The notes beneath the pieces were generated by a model. It made no database searches. It was not told the origin of the DNA and saw nothing but the letters and a program-made list of their open reading frames with translations. The translations under genes were made by a program, and so were the position numbers. 64,000 bases of DNA from Alteromonas antoniana (lineage in GTDB: Bacteria > Pseudomonadota > Gammaproteobacteria > Enterobacterales > Alteromonadaceae): NCBI RefSeq assembly GCF_019249295.1, contig NZ_JAESDH010000026.1, positions 1-64,000 on the forward strand. The letters are read 5' to 3'. How positions within the stretch are numbered: position 1 is the first letter of the stretch; each line of letters begins with the position of its first letter. Shown here one piece after another: positions 55,817-64,000 of this stretch.

Positions 55817-56337
55817 TAGTTGGATTGGGAAGCATTATCGCGTTGTTGGTGATCATGCTAATTTTTTTCGTCCTTCGAGGTCAGAATATGCAACGTGAGC
55901 TGGCGCTCACACGGCAATCAGCCAAAACAAACGCTAAGAAAGTAAATTACGCGTATACCAGCCTGGTGGTGGTGACGAATAATCTGCAGCAGATTTTTGT
56001 TTCCCGAGTGGAAAAAGCCCATCAACGGGCTCTCATCAGTGAAGACCAGTACGGCATTCTGTCGATTCTTGCCAGTCAGTATTCCCGTGTTGTGATGGAT
56101 TGCTGTGAAAAAGAAGCGACAGTCGAAGAAGCGCTTAAAAAGTCATTAAAGAAGACTGCAGTCACCATTGAGGAAGTCAAAGACATCGTGAAGGAGTTTC
56201 CCAGCGAAGTCAGAATGGCGTGGGCTAAAAACACCCCGGATGGTTTCACGGCGGCGATGAATCACATTTCGCAGTACATCAATGGCAAGCAGAAAAAATC
56301 TACGACAGATCAAGAAGCTGAAGCCAAAGCGTCGTAA
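55813..56337 (+). CDS. Membrane-anchored hypothetical protein
   Basis: A 174-residue protein with one N-terminal hydrophobic helix (about 2-22, IVGLGSIIALLVIMLIFFVLRG) and a cytoplasmic-looking, charged helical remainder with a low-complexity acidic-basic tail (NGKQKKSTTDQEAEAKAS). A double cysteine (DCCEKE) near the middle is notable. I do not recognise a domain. The start overlaps the DUF885 gene by 4 nt, so they are coupled. The stop lies 62 bp before the imuA start, with the SOS promoter between. Confidence 0.75.
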   Translation: MIVGLGSIIALLVIMLIFFVLRGQNMQRELALTRQSAKTNAKKVNYAYTSLVVVTNNLQQIFVSRVEKAHQRALISEDQYGILSILASQYSRVVMDCCEKEATVEEALKKSLKKTAVTIEEVKDIVKEFPSEVRMAWAKNTPDGFTAAMNHISQYINGKQKKSTTDQEAEAKAS

Positions 56338-56342
56338 CTGTG

Positions 56343-56389
56343 TTGTAAAAAATAAGACCTGACATATAATACTGTACATGCATACAGTA
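56343..56389 (+). promoter_or_regulatory. SOS promoter with LexA box upstream of imuA
   Basis: The -35 TTGTAA (56343-56348) and -10 TATAAT (56365-56370) are 16 bp apart. The LexA box TACTGTACATGCATACAGTA (56370-56389, CTGT-N8-ACAG) overlaps the -10 edge and start site. Eleven-base palindromic arms extend it from 56366 to 56393. The ATG of imuA lies 10 bp after the box. LexA should repress strongly. Confidence 0.9.
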
Positions 56390-56399
56390 TTATATCGTC

Positions 56400-57080
56400 A
56401 TGGTTGAATCTCTCTCTACACTGGAAAAGCATCCGCTGATATGGCGGGGTACCCAAACCCCGTCAGCCGTGTCGCGCTTGCCAACCGGTCATGCCATATT
56501 AGACAAACACATACTTGGCGGCCTTCCCAGTGCCGGTCTGGTTCGTGTCCAGGCTCATGTGGGGGTGGGTGAGCTGTCTCTGCTCAAAGGGGCCCTGTTG
56601 TCCGGTCGCCGGCATAAACTACGGGTCTTTATAAATGCGCCTGGCGATCTTCACGCTCCCTGGCTACACCACAGTGGCTTTGACGATACCACTACGCTGC
56701 AGGTTACCCCTGCAAGCGACGAAGAGGCGTTGTGGTCAGCAGAACAATGTCTGAAAAGCGGCGTGTGTCACAGTGTCATACTCTGGGTTTCCGACTTACA
56801 AGCCAGACAAGCACGCAGACTGCAGATTGCAGCCAGCGATAACGACTGCCTTTGTCTGCTTTACCAGCACCGTAATATAGTCTCAGGACTGCCTGTGGTT
56901 TTGGATTTAAAAGTCAACCCACATGGCCAGGGGCTGTGTGTCGACATCGTAAAAATTCAGGGAGGAAAACCGGTAGATAACCTTTACCTTCCGTTAAGTC
57001 ATACTCCTGATAACAGCGTGATATTGCGACTGACCCGCCACGCTCACCAACACTCTCCTCATCTCTCCTCGGTGAGTTAA
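56400..57080 (+). CDS. imuA: ImuA, translesion-synthesis accessory protein
   Basis: A 226-residue RecA/SulA-like protein of the imuA-imuB-dnaE2 mutasome, needed for damage-induced mutagenesis in many bacteria. SulA-like features are ATGHAILDKHILGGLPSAGLVRVQAHVGVGELSLL and a degenerate RecA core without a complete Walker A. It starts just after a LexA box, so it is SOS-induced. Five bp separate its stop from imuB. A specific ImuA rather than SulA call rests on the downstream imuB and dnaE2 genes. Confidence 0.92.
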   Translation: MVESLSTLEKHPLIWRGTQTPSAVSRLPTGHAILDKHILGGLPSAGLVRVQAHVGVGELSLLKGALLSGRRHKLRVFINAPGDLHAPWLHHSGFDDTTTLQVTPASDEEALWSAEQCLKSGVCHSVILWVSDLQARQARRLQIAASDNDCLCLLYQHRNIVSGLPVVLDLKVNPHGQGLCVDIVKIQGGKPVDNLYLPLSHTPDNSVILRLTRHAHQHSPHLSSVS

Positions 57081-57085
57081 GCATC

Positions 57086-58471
57086 ATGTTGTGGGCCTAT
57101 TTAGACTTTACCCAACTCACTCTGGATTTGTCCGGTTCAGAGAGAGCCAGCGCACCAGCCGCAGTGTATAACGAGCAGGAAAATGTCATTGTGCAACGGT
57201 GCGCTGAAGCAGCAAAGCAAGGTATTATGCCGGGGATGGGCCTGGCTCAGGCCGCCGCGTTGTGTCCTGACGTAACCATCACGGTTTATGTCCGAGATAA
57301 AGAGGTAGAACATCTGCACTCTCTGGCCGCCCGTCTGTATCAGATAGCATCCGACATTGTGGTGATCACTCCGGCCGCGCTGGCAATAAGACTGGATAAC
57401 CTTTGTCATTACTATGGCTCTGTAGCAGCAACCTGGAAGGCGATTGTCAGTGAGCTGGCTCCCATGAGTGTAAACTTCGCCTATGCCTCTAGCTGGTCAG
57501 TTGAATGTGCAAGAGTGCTGGCTAAAGCCAACTGCAATGACATTTACACGGATAAAAAAGCGATCTCCGCTGCCTTAAAGAAATGTCAGATTTCTCATTT
57601 GGACCTCGATCACTCGCAACGATCAACGCTACACCGGGTAGGTATATTTACACTCGAGCGCTTATTGTCACTGTCTGTCAGCGAGCTTGGAAAGCGGTTT
57701 AACAACCAGACCATCCGGTATCTTACCGCCGTTCGGGGTGACGCTTACCCAACCTATTTACTCTACCGCCCTGCGGAGAGGTTTGTGCGCCATAAGGATG
57801 TTGCTTACGAAATAGAAAACACCCAGCACTTACTGCCTTACATTACTGCCCTGCTTGAAGATTTAGCCGTTTTTCTGAGACTGAGAAACAAAGTCGTCAG
57901 CGACCTTTCAATAAACCTTTACTATCGTGACCAGGCAGCAACTACAGTATTGGTGCGCTCTGCGGTGGGCCTTAGCAACGTAAAGCAATGGCTGGATATT
58001 GCGTCACTGCAGTTAGAAAACATCTCACTGGATGCGCCGGTTATCAGTCTTCGATTATGCGCCGATGAACTTCAGGAACACGACGCGGCCAATCAGGATT
58101 TCTTTCAGGACCGGCATCAGTATTTTGCTCAGAAGCAGTTAATGAGCCGACTTCAGGCAAGACTGGGCGATCACAATGTCATTGTGCCTGCATCAGGCAA
58201 CGATCACAGAATGGAGCGTCAGACAGAAAGCGGAGGCAACAGCGCGGCAGATACAAGAAGCCAGTGGCTTCCGGCTATCAGGCTGGTTGCGCCAGCCCCC
58301 CTGACCACTCCCTGCCATATCACTTTTGGTCCGGTCAGGCTGCAAACCGGTTGGTGGGACGAGAAAGCGGTAAAGCGAGACTACTTTATTGCCAAAACCC
58401 AATCTGGAGAGTTCATACAGATTTTTCGTAACGCCAGGCAGCACTGGTTTATTCAGGGTTACTACGCCTAG
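57086..58471 (+). CDS. imuB: ImuB, Y-family polymerase-like translesion protein
   Basis: A 461-residue Y-family DNA polymerase homologue. Like other ImuB proteins it lacks the catalytic acids: the N-terminus is LWAYLDFTQLTLDLS, not the DxD of active enzymes. It is expected to act as a hub, holding DnaE2 and the beta clamp. The palm-finger core (about 1-170) is followed by a helix-hairpin-helix segment (LHRVGIFTLERLLSLSVSELGKRF) and a little-finger-like region. The C-terminal extension ends with WFIQGYYA. It lies between imuA and dnaE2, with 5-bp gaps, as in the canonical cassette. Confidence 0.93.
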   Translation: MLWAYLDFTQLTLDLSGSERASAPAAVYNEQENVIVQRCAEAAKQGIMPGMGLAQAAALCPDVTITVYVRDKEVEHLHSLAARLYQIASDIVVITPAALAIRLDNLCHYYGSVAATWKAIVSELAPMSVNFAYASSWSVECARVLAKANCNDIYTDKKAISAALKKCQISHLDLDHSQRSTLHRVGIFTLERLLSLSVSELGKRFNNQTIRYLTAVRGDAYPTYLLYRPAERFVRHKDVAYEIENTQHLLPYITALLEDLAVFLRLRNKVVSDLSINLYYRDQAATTVLVRSAVGLSNVKQWLDIASLQLENISLDAPVISLRLCADELQEHDAANQDFFQDRHQYFAQKQLMSRLQARLGDHNVIVPASGNDHRMERQTESGGNSAADTRSQWLPAIRLVAPAPLTTPCHITFGPVRLQTGWWDEKAVKRDYFIAKTQSGEFIQIFRNARQHWFIQGYYA

Positions 58472-58476
58472 TTACT

Positions 58477-61400
58477 ATGTATAGTGAACTCTTTTGCCAA
58501 AGCAATTTCAGCTTTCTGATGGGGGCCTCCTCACCAGAAGAAATCGTGACTACGGCATCGTTTCTTGGCTACCGTGCTGTCGCCATAACCGATGAATGCT
58601 CCGTCGCCGGAGTTGTGCGGGCGCACGCGGAAATCAAACTGTGTCGGCTGCCGATATCCCTGATTGTCGGCAGCTATTTTACGTTTGATGACTTTTCCTT
58701 TGTTTTGTTATGCCCCAATAAAGCCGCTTATAGCGAATTATGCAGGATCATCACTCAGGCCCGGCGACGAGAAGAAAAAGGCAGTTATGCATTATCGGAA
58801 TGGGACATCACCAGCCTGCGATACTGCTTTATTTTATGGCTGCCGACAGGAAGCAAGGACAAGGATGGAAAATGGGCACAATGGCTGAAGCGTTTTCATG
58901 CAGACCGCTGCTGGATTGCCGGTCAAAGGCTATTAGATGGAGAGGATCACCTTCGCTTTAAACACTATGAAATGCTTTTCGAAAAATACGCTATACCTGT
59001 GGCGGCTTGCACCGGCGTATTAATGCATCATAAAGACAGGTTACCTTTACAGCACACGCTACATGCAATCAGAGAGCATACAACGGTAGAAGCGCTTGGC
59101 CGTCAGGCAATTGCCAATGCCGAGCGAGCGCTGCGACCTGTTAGCAAAATCAACAAGCTGTATCCGACATCATGGGTAAATAACACGCAACAGATTGCCG
59201 CGCAGTTTAGTTTTTCGCTGGATGAACTGAAATATCAGTACCCTGCCGAACTGGTACCGGATGGATTTACTGCCACCTCCTATCTCAGGTACTGCGTTGA
59301 AGAAGGTATACAACGCCGTTTCCCTGAAGGTTTAGCAGACAGTATCAGGGCCACTATCGAAAAAGAGCTAACCCTGATTGCTGAACAGGAGTACGAATAC
59401 TTTTTCCTTACCCTGTACGATATTGTTCAATTCGCGAAAAAGCAGAAGATTTTATATCAGGGGCGCGGTTCGGCAGCGAACTCTGTGGTTTGCTATTGTC
59501 TGGAGATTACTGCGGTAGATCCAAGACAGATAAATGTTCTTTTTGAACGCTTTATTTCAAAGGAACGGGACGAGCCACCTGATATAGACGTAGATTTTGA
59601 ACACCAGCGTCGTGAAGAAGTAATCCAGTATATCTATCAAAAATACGGTCGTGAACGAACTGCACTGGCGGCTACAGTCATCGCGTATCGGTTTAAAAGC
59701 GCATTTCGGCAGGTAGGTAAAGCACTGGGGTTTGCAGAATCACAACTTGATTTCGTCATAAAGAAAATTAACCGCCGTGACCGCACCATCCCCTGGCAAA
59801 CACAGATCACCCAGCACGGGCTGGATGCCAGAAGCAAGAAAGTGAAGCAACTCATCAGTCTGGTAGAGCAAATTGTCGGTTTTCCCCGACATTTATCGCA
59901 ACACGTTGGCGGCTTCGTTATTTCTGCCGGTCCGCTGTACGAGCTGGTACCTGTTGAGAATGCCTCGATGGCAGAAAGAACGGTTATTCAGTGGGATAAA
60001 GATGATCTTGAGTCTCTGGGGCTGCTGAAAGTCGATGTTCTGGCATTAGGCATGCTGACGGCTATCAGGAAAACCTTTGACAGTCTGGCAGCTCAGTATC
60101 CTGTCACGCCATCTATCCCTTTTATCACGCGCTTGGGGGATGATCATCAGGTTTTCGACATGATATGCAAAGCCGACACCGTGGGCGTATTTCAGATTGA
60201 GTCACGGGCTCAGATGACGATGTTACCCAGACTAAAGCCTCGGTGTTATTACGACCTGGTCGTTCAGATTGCCATTGTGCGCCCCGGTCCTATTCAGGGA
60301 GATATGGTGCACCCTTACCTTTTGCGTCGTCATGGCAAAGAGGCAGTCAGTTACCCCTCAACTGAAGTCGAGCAGGTGCTGTCACGCACAATGGGGGTAC
60401 CGATTTTTCAGGAACAGGTAATACAACTTGCCATGGTTGCCGCTGGTTTTACGGGCGGTGAAGCCGATCAGCTTCGCCGGGCAATGGCAAGCTGGAAGAA
60501 GGATGGCCGTATTTATGAGTTCAAAGATAAATTAATTTCCGGTATGACCGCTAAAGGTTACAGCACAGCGTTTGCCGAGCAGCTGTTTGAGCAGATTAAA
60601 GGTTTTGGCGGCTATGGCTTTCCGGAATCCCACTCGGCCTCCTTTGCGGTATTAGCTTATGTGTCCTGTTGGTTAAAACATTATTTCCCGGTCGAGTTTT
60701 ATCTTGGCTTGTTAAACAGCTGGCCGATGGGCTTTTATACACCGGCTCAGCTTATTCAGGATGCAAAGCACCATGGAATTACCATACGCCCTGTTTGTAT
60801 TAATCACTCAGAAATTGAACACACTCTCGTATTGAGCCAGGGAGAGAAAGTCATTCAGCTGGGACTATGTATTGTGAAAGGCTTGTCTGAACACAGCGCG
60901 TCGGTATTAATTCAATCCCGGCCGGAGAAAGGGTATGAGAGTATCGCTGCTATCCAGCAACTTGGATTACCAGGTAACGATATTGAAGCGCTGGCAAGTG
61001 CAAATGGATTTGCGATGCTGACAGAGAATCGCTATGCCGCGAGATGGGAAATTATGGACCAGCAACACACGTTGCCATTATTCGCTAGTGAATCCAGTCA
61101 GCACGAATTTCCATTTCGTCCTTCTGAGGCAGATAACCTGCTGGAAGATTATGCCTCAACGTCGGTATCTCTGGAGCAACATCCTGTCTCACTGTTGCGC
61201 AAACATCGTGATTTGAGCCGCTTTATACCAGCAAGTAACTTACATTGTATTGAGAATAAGGGTGTTGTTCACGTAATCGGCTGTGTTACCGGCAGACAGG
61301 CCCCGGGTACCGCATCCGGTGTTACTTTCATTACACTGGAAGATGAAACCGGGAATATGAATGTTGTTGTCTGGCAGGCGACAGCCAGACAACAACAGTC

Positions 61401-61545
61401 GGCTTATCTAAGCGCAACTATTTTACAAATTGATGGGATCCTTGAGCGTTCTCCTGAGGGTGTAACACACATCATCGCCGGCAAACTAACAGACCGTTCT
61501 GACTGGCTGTCCTCGCTGCGAATTGCTTCAAGAGACTTCCATTAA
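58477..61545 (+). CDS. dnaE2: Error-prone DNA polymerase DnaE2
   Basis: A 1,022-residue C-family polymerase III alpha-type subunit that copies past lesions in the SOS mutasome. The N-terminal PHP domain (SELFCQSNFSFLMGASSPEEI) occupies about 1-220. The catalytic core has PDIDVDFEHQRREEVIQYIYQKYGRERTA (two acids near 368-370), FPRHLSQHVGGFVIS, and RPGPIQGDMVHPYL. The C-terminal OB-fold starts with VHVIGCVTGRQAPGTASGVTFITLEDETG. The length is normal for DnaE2 and shorter than replicative DnaE. It is the last gene of the LexA-controlled operon. Confidence 0.97.
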   Translation: MYSELFCQSNFSFLMGASSPEEIVTTASFLGYRAVAITDECSVAGVVRAHAEIKLCRLPISLIVGSYFTFDDFSFVLLCPNKAAYSELCRIITQARRREEKGSYALSEWDITSLRYCFILWLPTGSKDKDGKWAQWLKRFHADRCWIAGQRLLDGEDHLRFKHYEMLFEKYAIPVAACTGVLMHHKDRLPLQHTLHAIREHTTVEALGRQAIANAERALRPVSKINKLYPTSWVNNTQQIAAQFSFSLDELKYQYPAELVPDGFTATSYLRYCVEEGIQRRFPEGLADSIRATIEKELTLIAEQEYEYFFLTLYDIVQFAKKQKILYQGRGSAANSVVCYCLEITAVDPRQINVLFERFISKERDEPPDIDVDFEHQRREEVIQYIYQKYGRERTALAATVIAYRFKSAFRQVGKALGFAESQLDFVIKKINRRDRTIPWQTQITQHGLDARSKKVKQLISLVEQIVGFPRHLSQHVGGFVISAGPLYELVPVENASMAERTVIQWDKDDLESLGLLKVDVLALGMLTAIRKTFDSLAAQYPVTPSIPFITRLGDDHQVFDMICKADTVGVFQIESRAQMTMLPRLKPRCYYDLVVQIAIVRPGPIQGDMVHPYLLRRHGKEAVSYPSTEVEQVLSRTMGVPIFQEQVIQLAMVAAGFTGGEADQLRRAMASWKKDGRIYEFKDKLISGMTAKGYSTAFAEQLFEQIKGFGGYGFPESHSASFAVLAYVSCWLKHYFPVEFYLGLLNSWPMGFYTPAQLIQDAKHHGITIRPVCINHSEIEHTLVLSQGEKVIQLGLCIVKGLSEHSASVLIQSRPEKGYESIAAIQQLGLPGNDIEALASANGFAMLTENRYAARWEIMDQQHTLPLFASESSQHEFPFRPSEADNLLEDYASTSVSLEQHPVSLLRKHRDLSRFIPASNLHCIENKGVVHVIGCVTGRQAPGTASGVTFITLEDETGNMNVVVWQATARQQQSAYLSATILQIDGILERSPEGVTHIIAGKLTDRSDWLSSLRIASRDFH

Positions 61546-61734
61546 TCTGCTTTTTCTTCAAAAACATCGCCGGCTACCAACGGCGACACTGACGAAAGCG
61601 ATTACCGAATGCGGTTTGTTTCATAGATGCTTTTGATTTGATGGAATGTTAGGAATAGTCCATACCGACTAACGAGGTTTTCGTTTTCTGCTTCACACAA
61701 TTTTAGGTGAAATAGTATTACCCACTTCATTGAC

Positions 61735-61761
61735 GCGGGTAATGGTGACACCATTACCCGC
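61735..61761. promoter_or_regulatory. 27-bp perfect palindrome upstream of a solute-binding-like gene
   Basis: Arms GCGGGTAATGGTG and its exact reverse complement flank one central A. An extra ATTACCC (61718-61724) lies just before it, so the core half-site appears three times. The site lies in a 323-bp gap (61546-61868) with no gene and about 108 bp before the solute-binding-like gene. No T-run follows, so it is more like an operator than a terminator, though a hairpin is possible. Confidence 0.55.
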
Positions 61762-61868
61762 CTACCAAAAACTTAAAAAACATAACCGATTAAACGAAAG
61801 AACAATGGCTTACTGTTTTACTCCAATGCGGCTTTGAGATACTTTGATAATAGTGCCATGGAGGTTAA

Positions 61869-62642
61869 ATGCTCAGGTTAACTTTTGCTGTCTTATTCTC
61901 TTCCCTACTGTCTCTTACTTCGCAGGCAGAAACCTTCATTATTGGTGCACAGAATATTCAGTACTATCCGCACTATGATTTTTCTCAGGAGAACGATAAG
62001 GGTCTGGCCTGGGCTATTCTTGAGGCTTACGCCGACCAATCCGGCCATGAGCTCATTTACCACGATATGCCTATCAAACGCCTGCAACTGGAGATGCGTA
62101 AAGGCAATGTCGACTTTGTATATCCGGATAATCCCAAGTGGTACAACCAAATCGTACCGGCTTCAGAGAAATACTTTTCGGCCCCGCTTACTCGAGCTCT
62201 CGGCGGCACTATTGTTAATCCGAATGACGTTGGCAAAGGAATCGACAGGATCCAGCGACTTAGTATTCCTCTTGGCTTTACACCGGTGAACTGGCAACAG
62301 CGAGTCGACCTGAAGCAAACGCGTCTGGTCCCGGTTAGCGACACGTTATCGGCGCTTTACTTGCTAAAAAAAGATCGTGTGGACGCAGCGAATCTGGAGT
62401 ATTCCGTCACCCAGTACCTGACGCTAACAAGCCCACAGTATGGACCTTTTACGCTTGACCCGGCACTTCCTTACGATAATGTTGGCTTTATGCTTTCCAC
62501 TATCAACCACCCTGCCGTGCTCACGGATATCAATACCTTTATAAGAACACACGGCGAGCTCATTGATTCACTCAAGCAAAAATACAACTTAAGAGATCCC
62601 GAGATTATCCTTAAGGAGTTACGGGAGCGTTTCTACCCCTGA
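61869..62642 (+). CDS. Periplasmic solute-binding-like protein (SBP_bac_3 type)
   Basis: A 257-residue exported protein with signal peptide (LRLTFAVLFSSLLSLTSQA). The rest has the layout of family 3 amino-acid-binding proteins: INxx-like YYPHYDF, GLAWAILEAYADQSGHELIYHDMPIKRLQLEMRKGNVDFVYPDN, then RVDAANLEY in the second lobe. It lacks neighbouring permease or ATPase genes. It may be an orphan sensory or enzyme-like SBP. Its 3' end overlaps the convergent SBP-like gene by 24 nt. Confidence 0.78.
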   Translation: MLRLTFAVLFSSLLSLTSQAETFIIGAQNIQYYPHYDFSQENDKGLAWAILEAYADQSGHELIYHDMPIKRLQLEMRKGNVDFVYPDNPKWYNQIVPASEKYFSAPLTRALGGTIVNPNDVGKGIDRIQRLSIPLGFTPVNWQQRVDLKQTRLVPVSDTLSALYLLKKDRVDAANLEYSVTQYLTLTSPQYGPFTLDPALPYDNVGFMLSTINHPAVLTDINTFIRTHGELIDSLKQKYNLRDPEIILKELRERFYP

Positions 62643-63413
62643 AAATCGAACAACCTGATTCTCTTCTGTATAGGTATTTAGCGCGGAGAAAATTTCGTCG
62701 TGCCACTTTGAGGCTTTACTGACACCATAGTAAGTTTCAATCTCCAGCATTTCTTCAATTTGTATATCGTCTGGGATGGGGAGTGTGCCTCTGGCTATTA
62801 AATATCGATATGGTCTCATATAGGTCAGCACTCCCCCCGTGCGCCCGCGCAAAAAGACGTTAACGGCGTCGTTTCCATTAGGTAAATCAACAAAGGTAAA
62901 GTTCATATCATCTAACTTTTGACGTACTCCGTGATAATCAAACCCCCTTATAGCAGATACCGTATTAATATCGCTTAACGATAGGTTGGTTAACAACGCT
63001 ACCTTCAAATTGGCAAAGGGTACGTGATGGAAGTCAACGTGCTGTTTAATCGCAGACGTGCTGTTAACATTAATAGTGACATCTACTTTGCCTTCTTTGA
63101 TCAAGGTGTAGAGTCTTGCTGCCGGTGCACAGTAAATGTCGACATCAAAGCCGGCATCACCGAATACCTTTCTGGAGATCTCAACAGCGGGACCGCTGCA
63201 GTCGCCATTATCAGACTGCTGCAGAATAAGGGGAGGAAATACTACCAGCCCAATCGTAATCTGCTTTTGTAGGTGTGCATAGGATGACGCACTGTAAAGC
63301 AGTATGAATCCAGCTAGTAAGGTTTTAAAACAACTGATAGACACGTCACTTTGCTGTTTGATGAACGTTTTGTATAGTATAACAACAATCGGCTGACTGC
63401 ACAGTTTCCACAT
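62619..63413 (-). CDS. Periplasmic solute-binding-like protein, convergent with its neighbour
   Basis: A secreted family 3 solute-binding-like protein. From ATG 63413 it is 264 residues; GTG 63344 gives a cleaner signal peptide (CFKTLLAGFILLYSASSYA). Typical segments are ITIGLVVFPPLI, CSGPAVEISRKVFGDAGFDVDIYCAPAARLYTLIKEGKVDVTINVN and a C-terminal VSKASKWHDEIFSALNTY. No transporter genes lie nearby. It and the 61869-62642 gene are probably not copies of each other, as the sequence around the ligand site differs. The last 24 nt are antisense to the end of that gene. Confidence 0.75.
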   Translation of the reverse strand: MWKLCSQPIVVILYKTFIKQQSDVSISCFKTLLAGFILLYSASSYAHLQKQITIGLVVFPPLILQQSDNGDCSGPAVEISRKVFGDAGFDVDIYCAPAARLYTLIKEGKVDVTINVNSTSAIKQHVDFHHVPFANLKVALLTNLSLSDINTVSAIRGFDYHGVRQKLDDMNFTFVDLPNGNDAVNVFLRGRTGGVLTYMRPYRYLIARGTLPIPDDIQIEEMLEIETYYGVSKASKWHDEIFSALNTYTEENQVVRFSGVETLP

Positions 63414-63644
63414 TAAGGCGTCAGCTCGTATAAAAAAGCAAGCTTATACATTGTCTCTATTGTGTGCTGGTGCAATACCGGACTAAGTAAAATCAGCAAA
63501 AAAGTGTCCCACTTTCTCCCTATCGTTTAATCAAGCCAACAGCTTATTTATTTAACTTACTGATATTCCATCACAATAGCGTATGGCATGTTTCCTGTTT
63601 GTAATACAACTCGGACTAACTATTCACTATATTGGAGTTATATT

Positions 63645-63956
63645 ATGCGATTCGTCACTCAGACCGCACTTTTCTCACTTCTGTTATCTTTTCAAGCTAT
63701 TGCTCTTCAGAACGACATCACAGCAGACATGAATAATGACGATGCACAGAAATCCTCTGAACACCCGGTTGCCAGTAGTGAGTTTGATTTAATGGACAAA
63801 AATAAAGATGGTGTTGTTACAGAACAGGAAGCATCAGATATCGGCGTAAATAATCTATTCAGTGATATGGATAGTAATGGCGATGGTGTGCTAAGCCAAA
63901 AAGAGTATATGAACTATCGTGATGAGGATACTCCACAAATTAGAGAAGACTTCTAA
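63645..63956 (+). CDS. Small secreted EF-hand protein
   Basis: A 103-residue secreted protein from ATG 63645, with TTGGAG just upstream. The signal peptide is about 1-20 (TALFSLLLSFQAIAL). Two EF-hand loops are visible: DKNKDGVVTEQE near residues 50-61 and DMDSNGDGVLSQKE near 73-86, with the D-x-D/N-x-D/N-G-x-x-x-x-x-E pattern of calcium binding. It may bind calcium in the periplasm or outside the cell. The longer frame to 63588 adds 19 residues without a good ribosome-binding site. Confidence 0.85.
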   Translation: MRFVTQTALFSLLLSFQAIALQNDITADMNNDDAQKSSEHPVASSEFDLMDKNKDGVVTEQEASDIGVNNLFSDMDSNGDGVLSQKEYMNYRDEDTPQIREDF

Positions 63957-64000
63957 TTTCCAGATACACAATCTGTAAATTCAAATACACAGGCGTTACC

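Overview
The window looks like chromosome from a marine gammaproteobacterium of the Alteromonadales, most likely Alteromonas or a close relative. The evidence is the housekeeping set (rep, ubiK, ubiC-ubiA, kbl-tdh-glpE-glpG, kdkA, coaD, mutM, rpmG-rpmB, radC, coaBC, slmA), the abundance of c-di-GMP proteins, and an SOS-controlled imuA-imuB-dnaE2 cassette. The genus is inferred from gene content and style, not from a database match.

Region 1 (1-18.5 kb) is an AT-richer defence island that ends at the 3' end of a tRNA-Arg(CCG) gene. It holds a phosphorothioate (PT) DNA modification operon, dndBCDE, preceded by a PT-associated methyltransferase-like gene. Facing it is a five-gene operon, dptF-dptG-dptH-DUF262-OLD-like ATPase/TOPRIM, with an HNH-type gene upstream. 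DndBCDE put sulfur into the DNA backbone and DptFGH restrict unmodified DNA. The two extra genes are translationally coupled to dptH and look like an additional effector module. No dndA is present; a housekeeping cysteine desulfurase presumably supplies the sulfur.

Region 2 (18.6-38.7 kb) is core chromosome: cytochrome c5, a GAF-GAF-GGDEF-EAL protein, Rep helicase, ubiquinone genes, a FliL-like protein, the kbl-tdh-glpE-glpG operon, a three-gene operon (phosphate-binding-like protein, outer-membrane barrel, GGDEF-EAL receptor), a GT9 heptosyltransferase, Kdo kinase, CoaD and MutM.

Region 3 (38.9-50.7 kb) has rpmG-rpmB on one side and radC-coaBC-slmA on the other, genes that sit together in enterobacteria. 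Between them lie about 7 kb of surface-polysaccharide genes: a GT2 glycosyltransferase, a CDP-glycerol synthesis and transfer pair, and a yjbEFGH/gfc-like operon. A KpsS-like capsule gene follows slmA.

Region 4 (50.9-64 kb) carries an M28 peptidase, a MITE-like 270-bp repeat element, a TetR regulator, a DUF1820 protein, a DUF885 metallopeptidase, the LexA-controlled imuA-imuB-dnaE2 cassette, two convergent solute-binding-like periplasmic proteins and a small secreted EF-hand protein.

No rRNA, CRISPR array, integrase or complete insertion sequence was seen. Start codons were moved from the longest frame where a Shine-Dalgarno sequence or family N-terminus favoured it.
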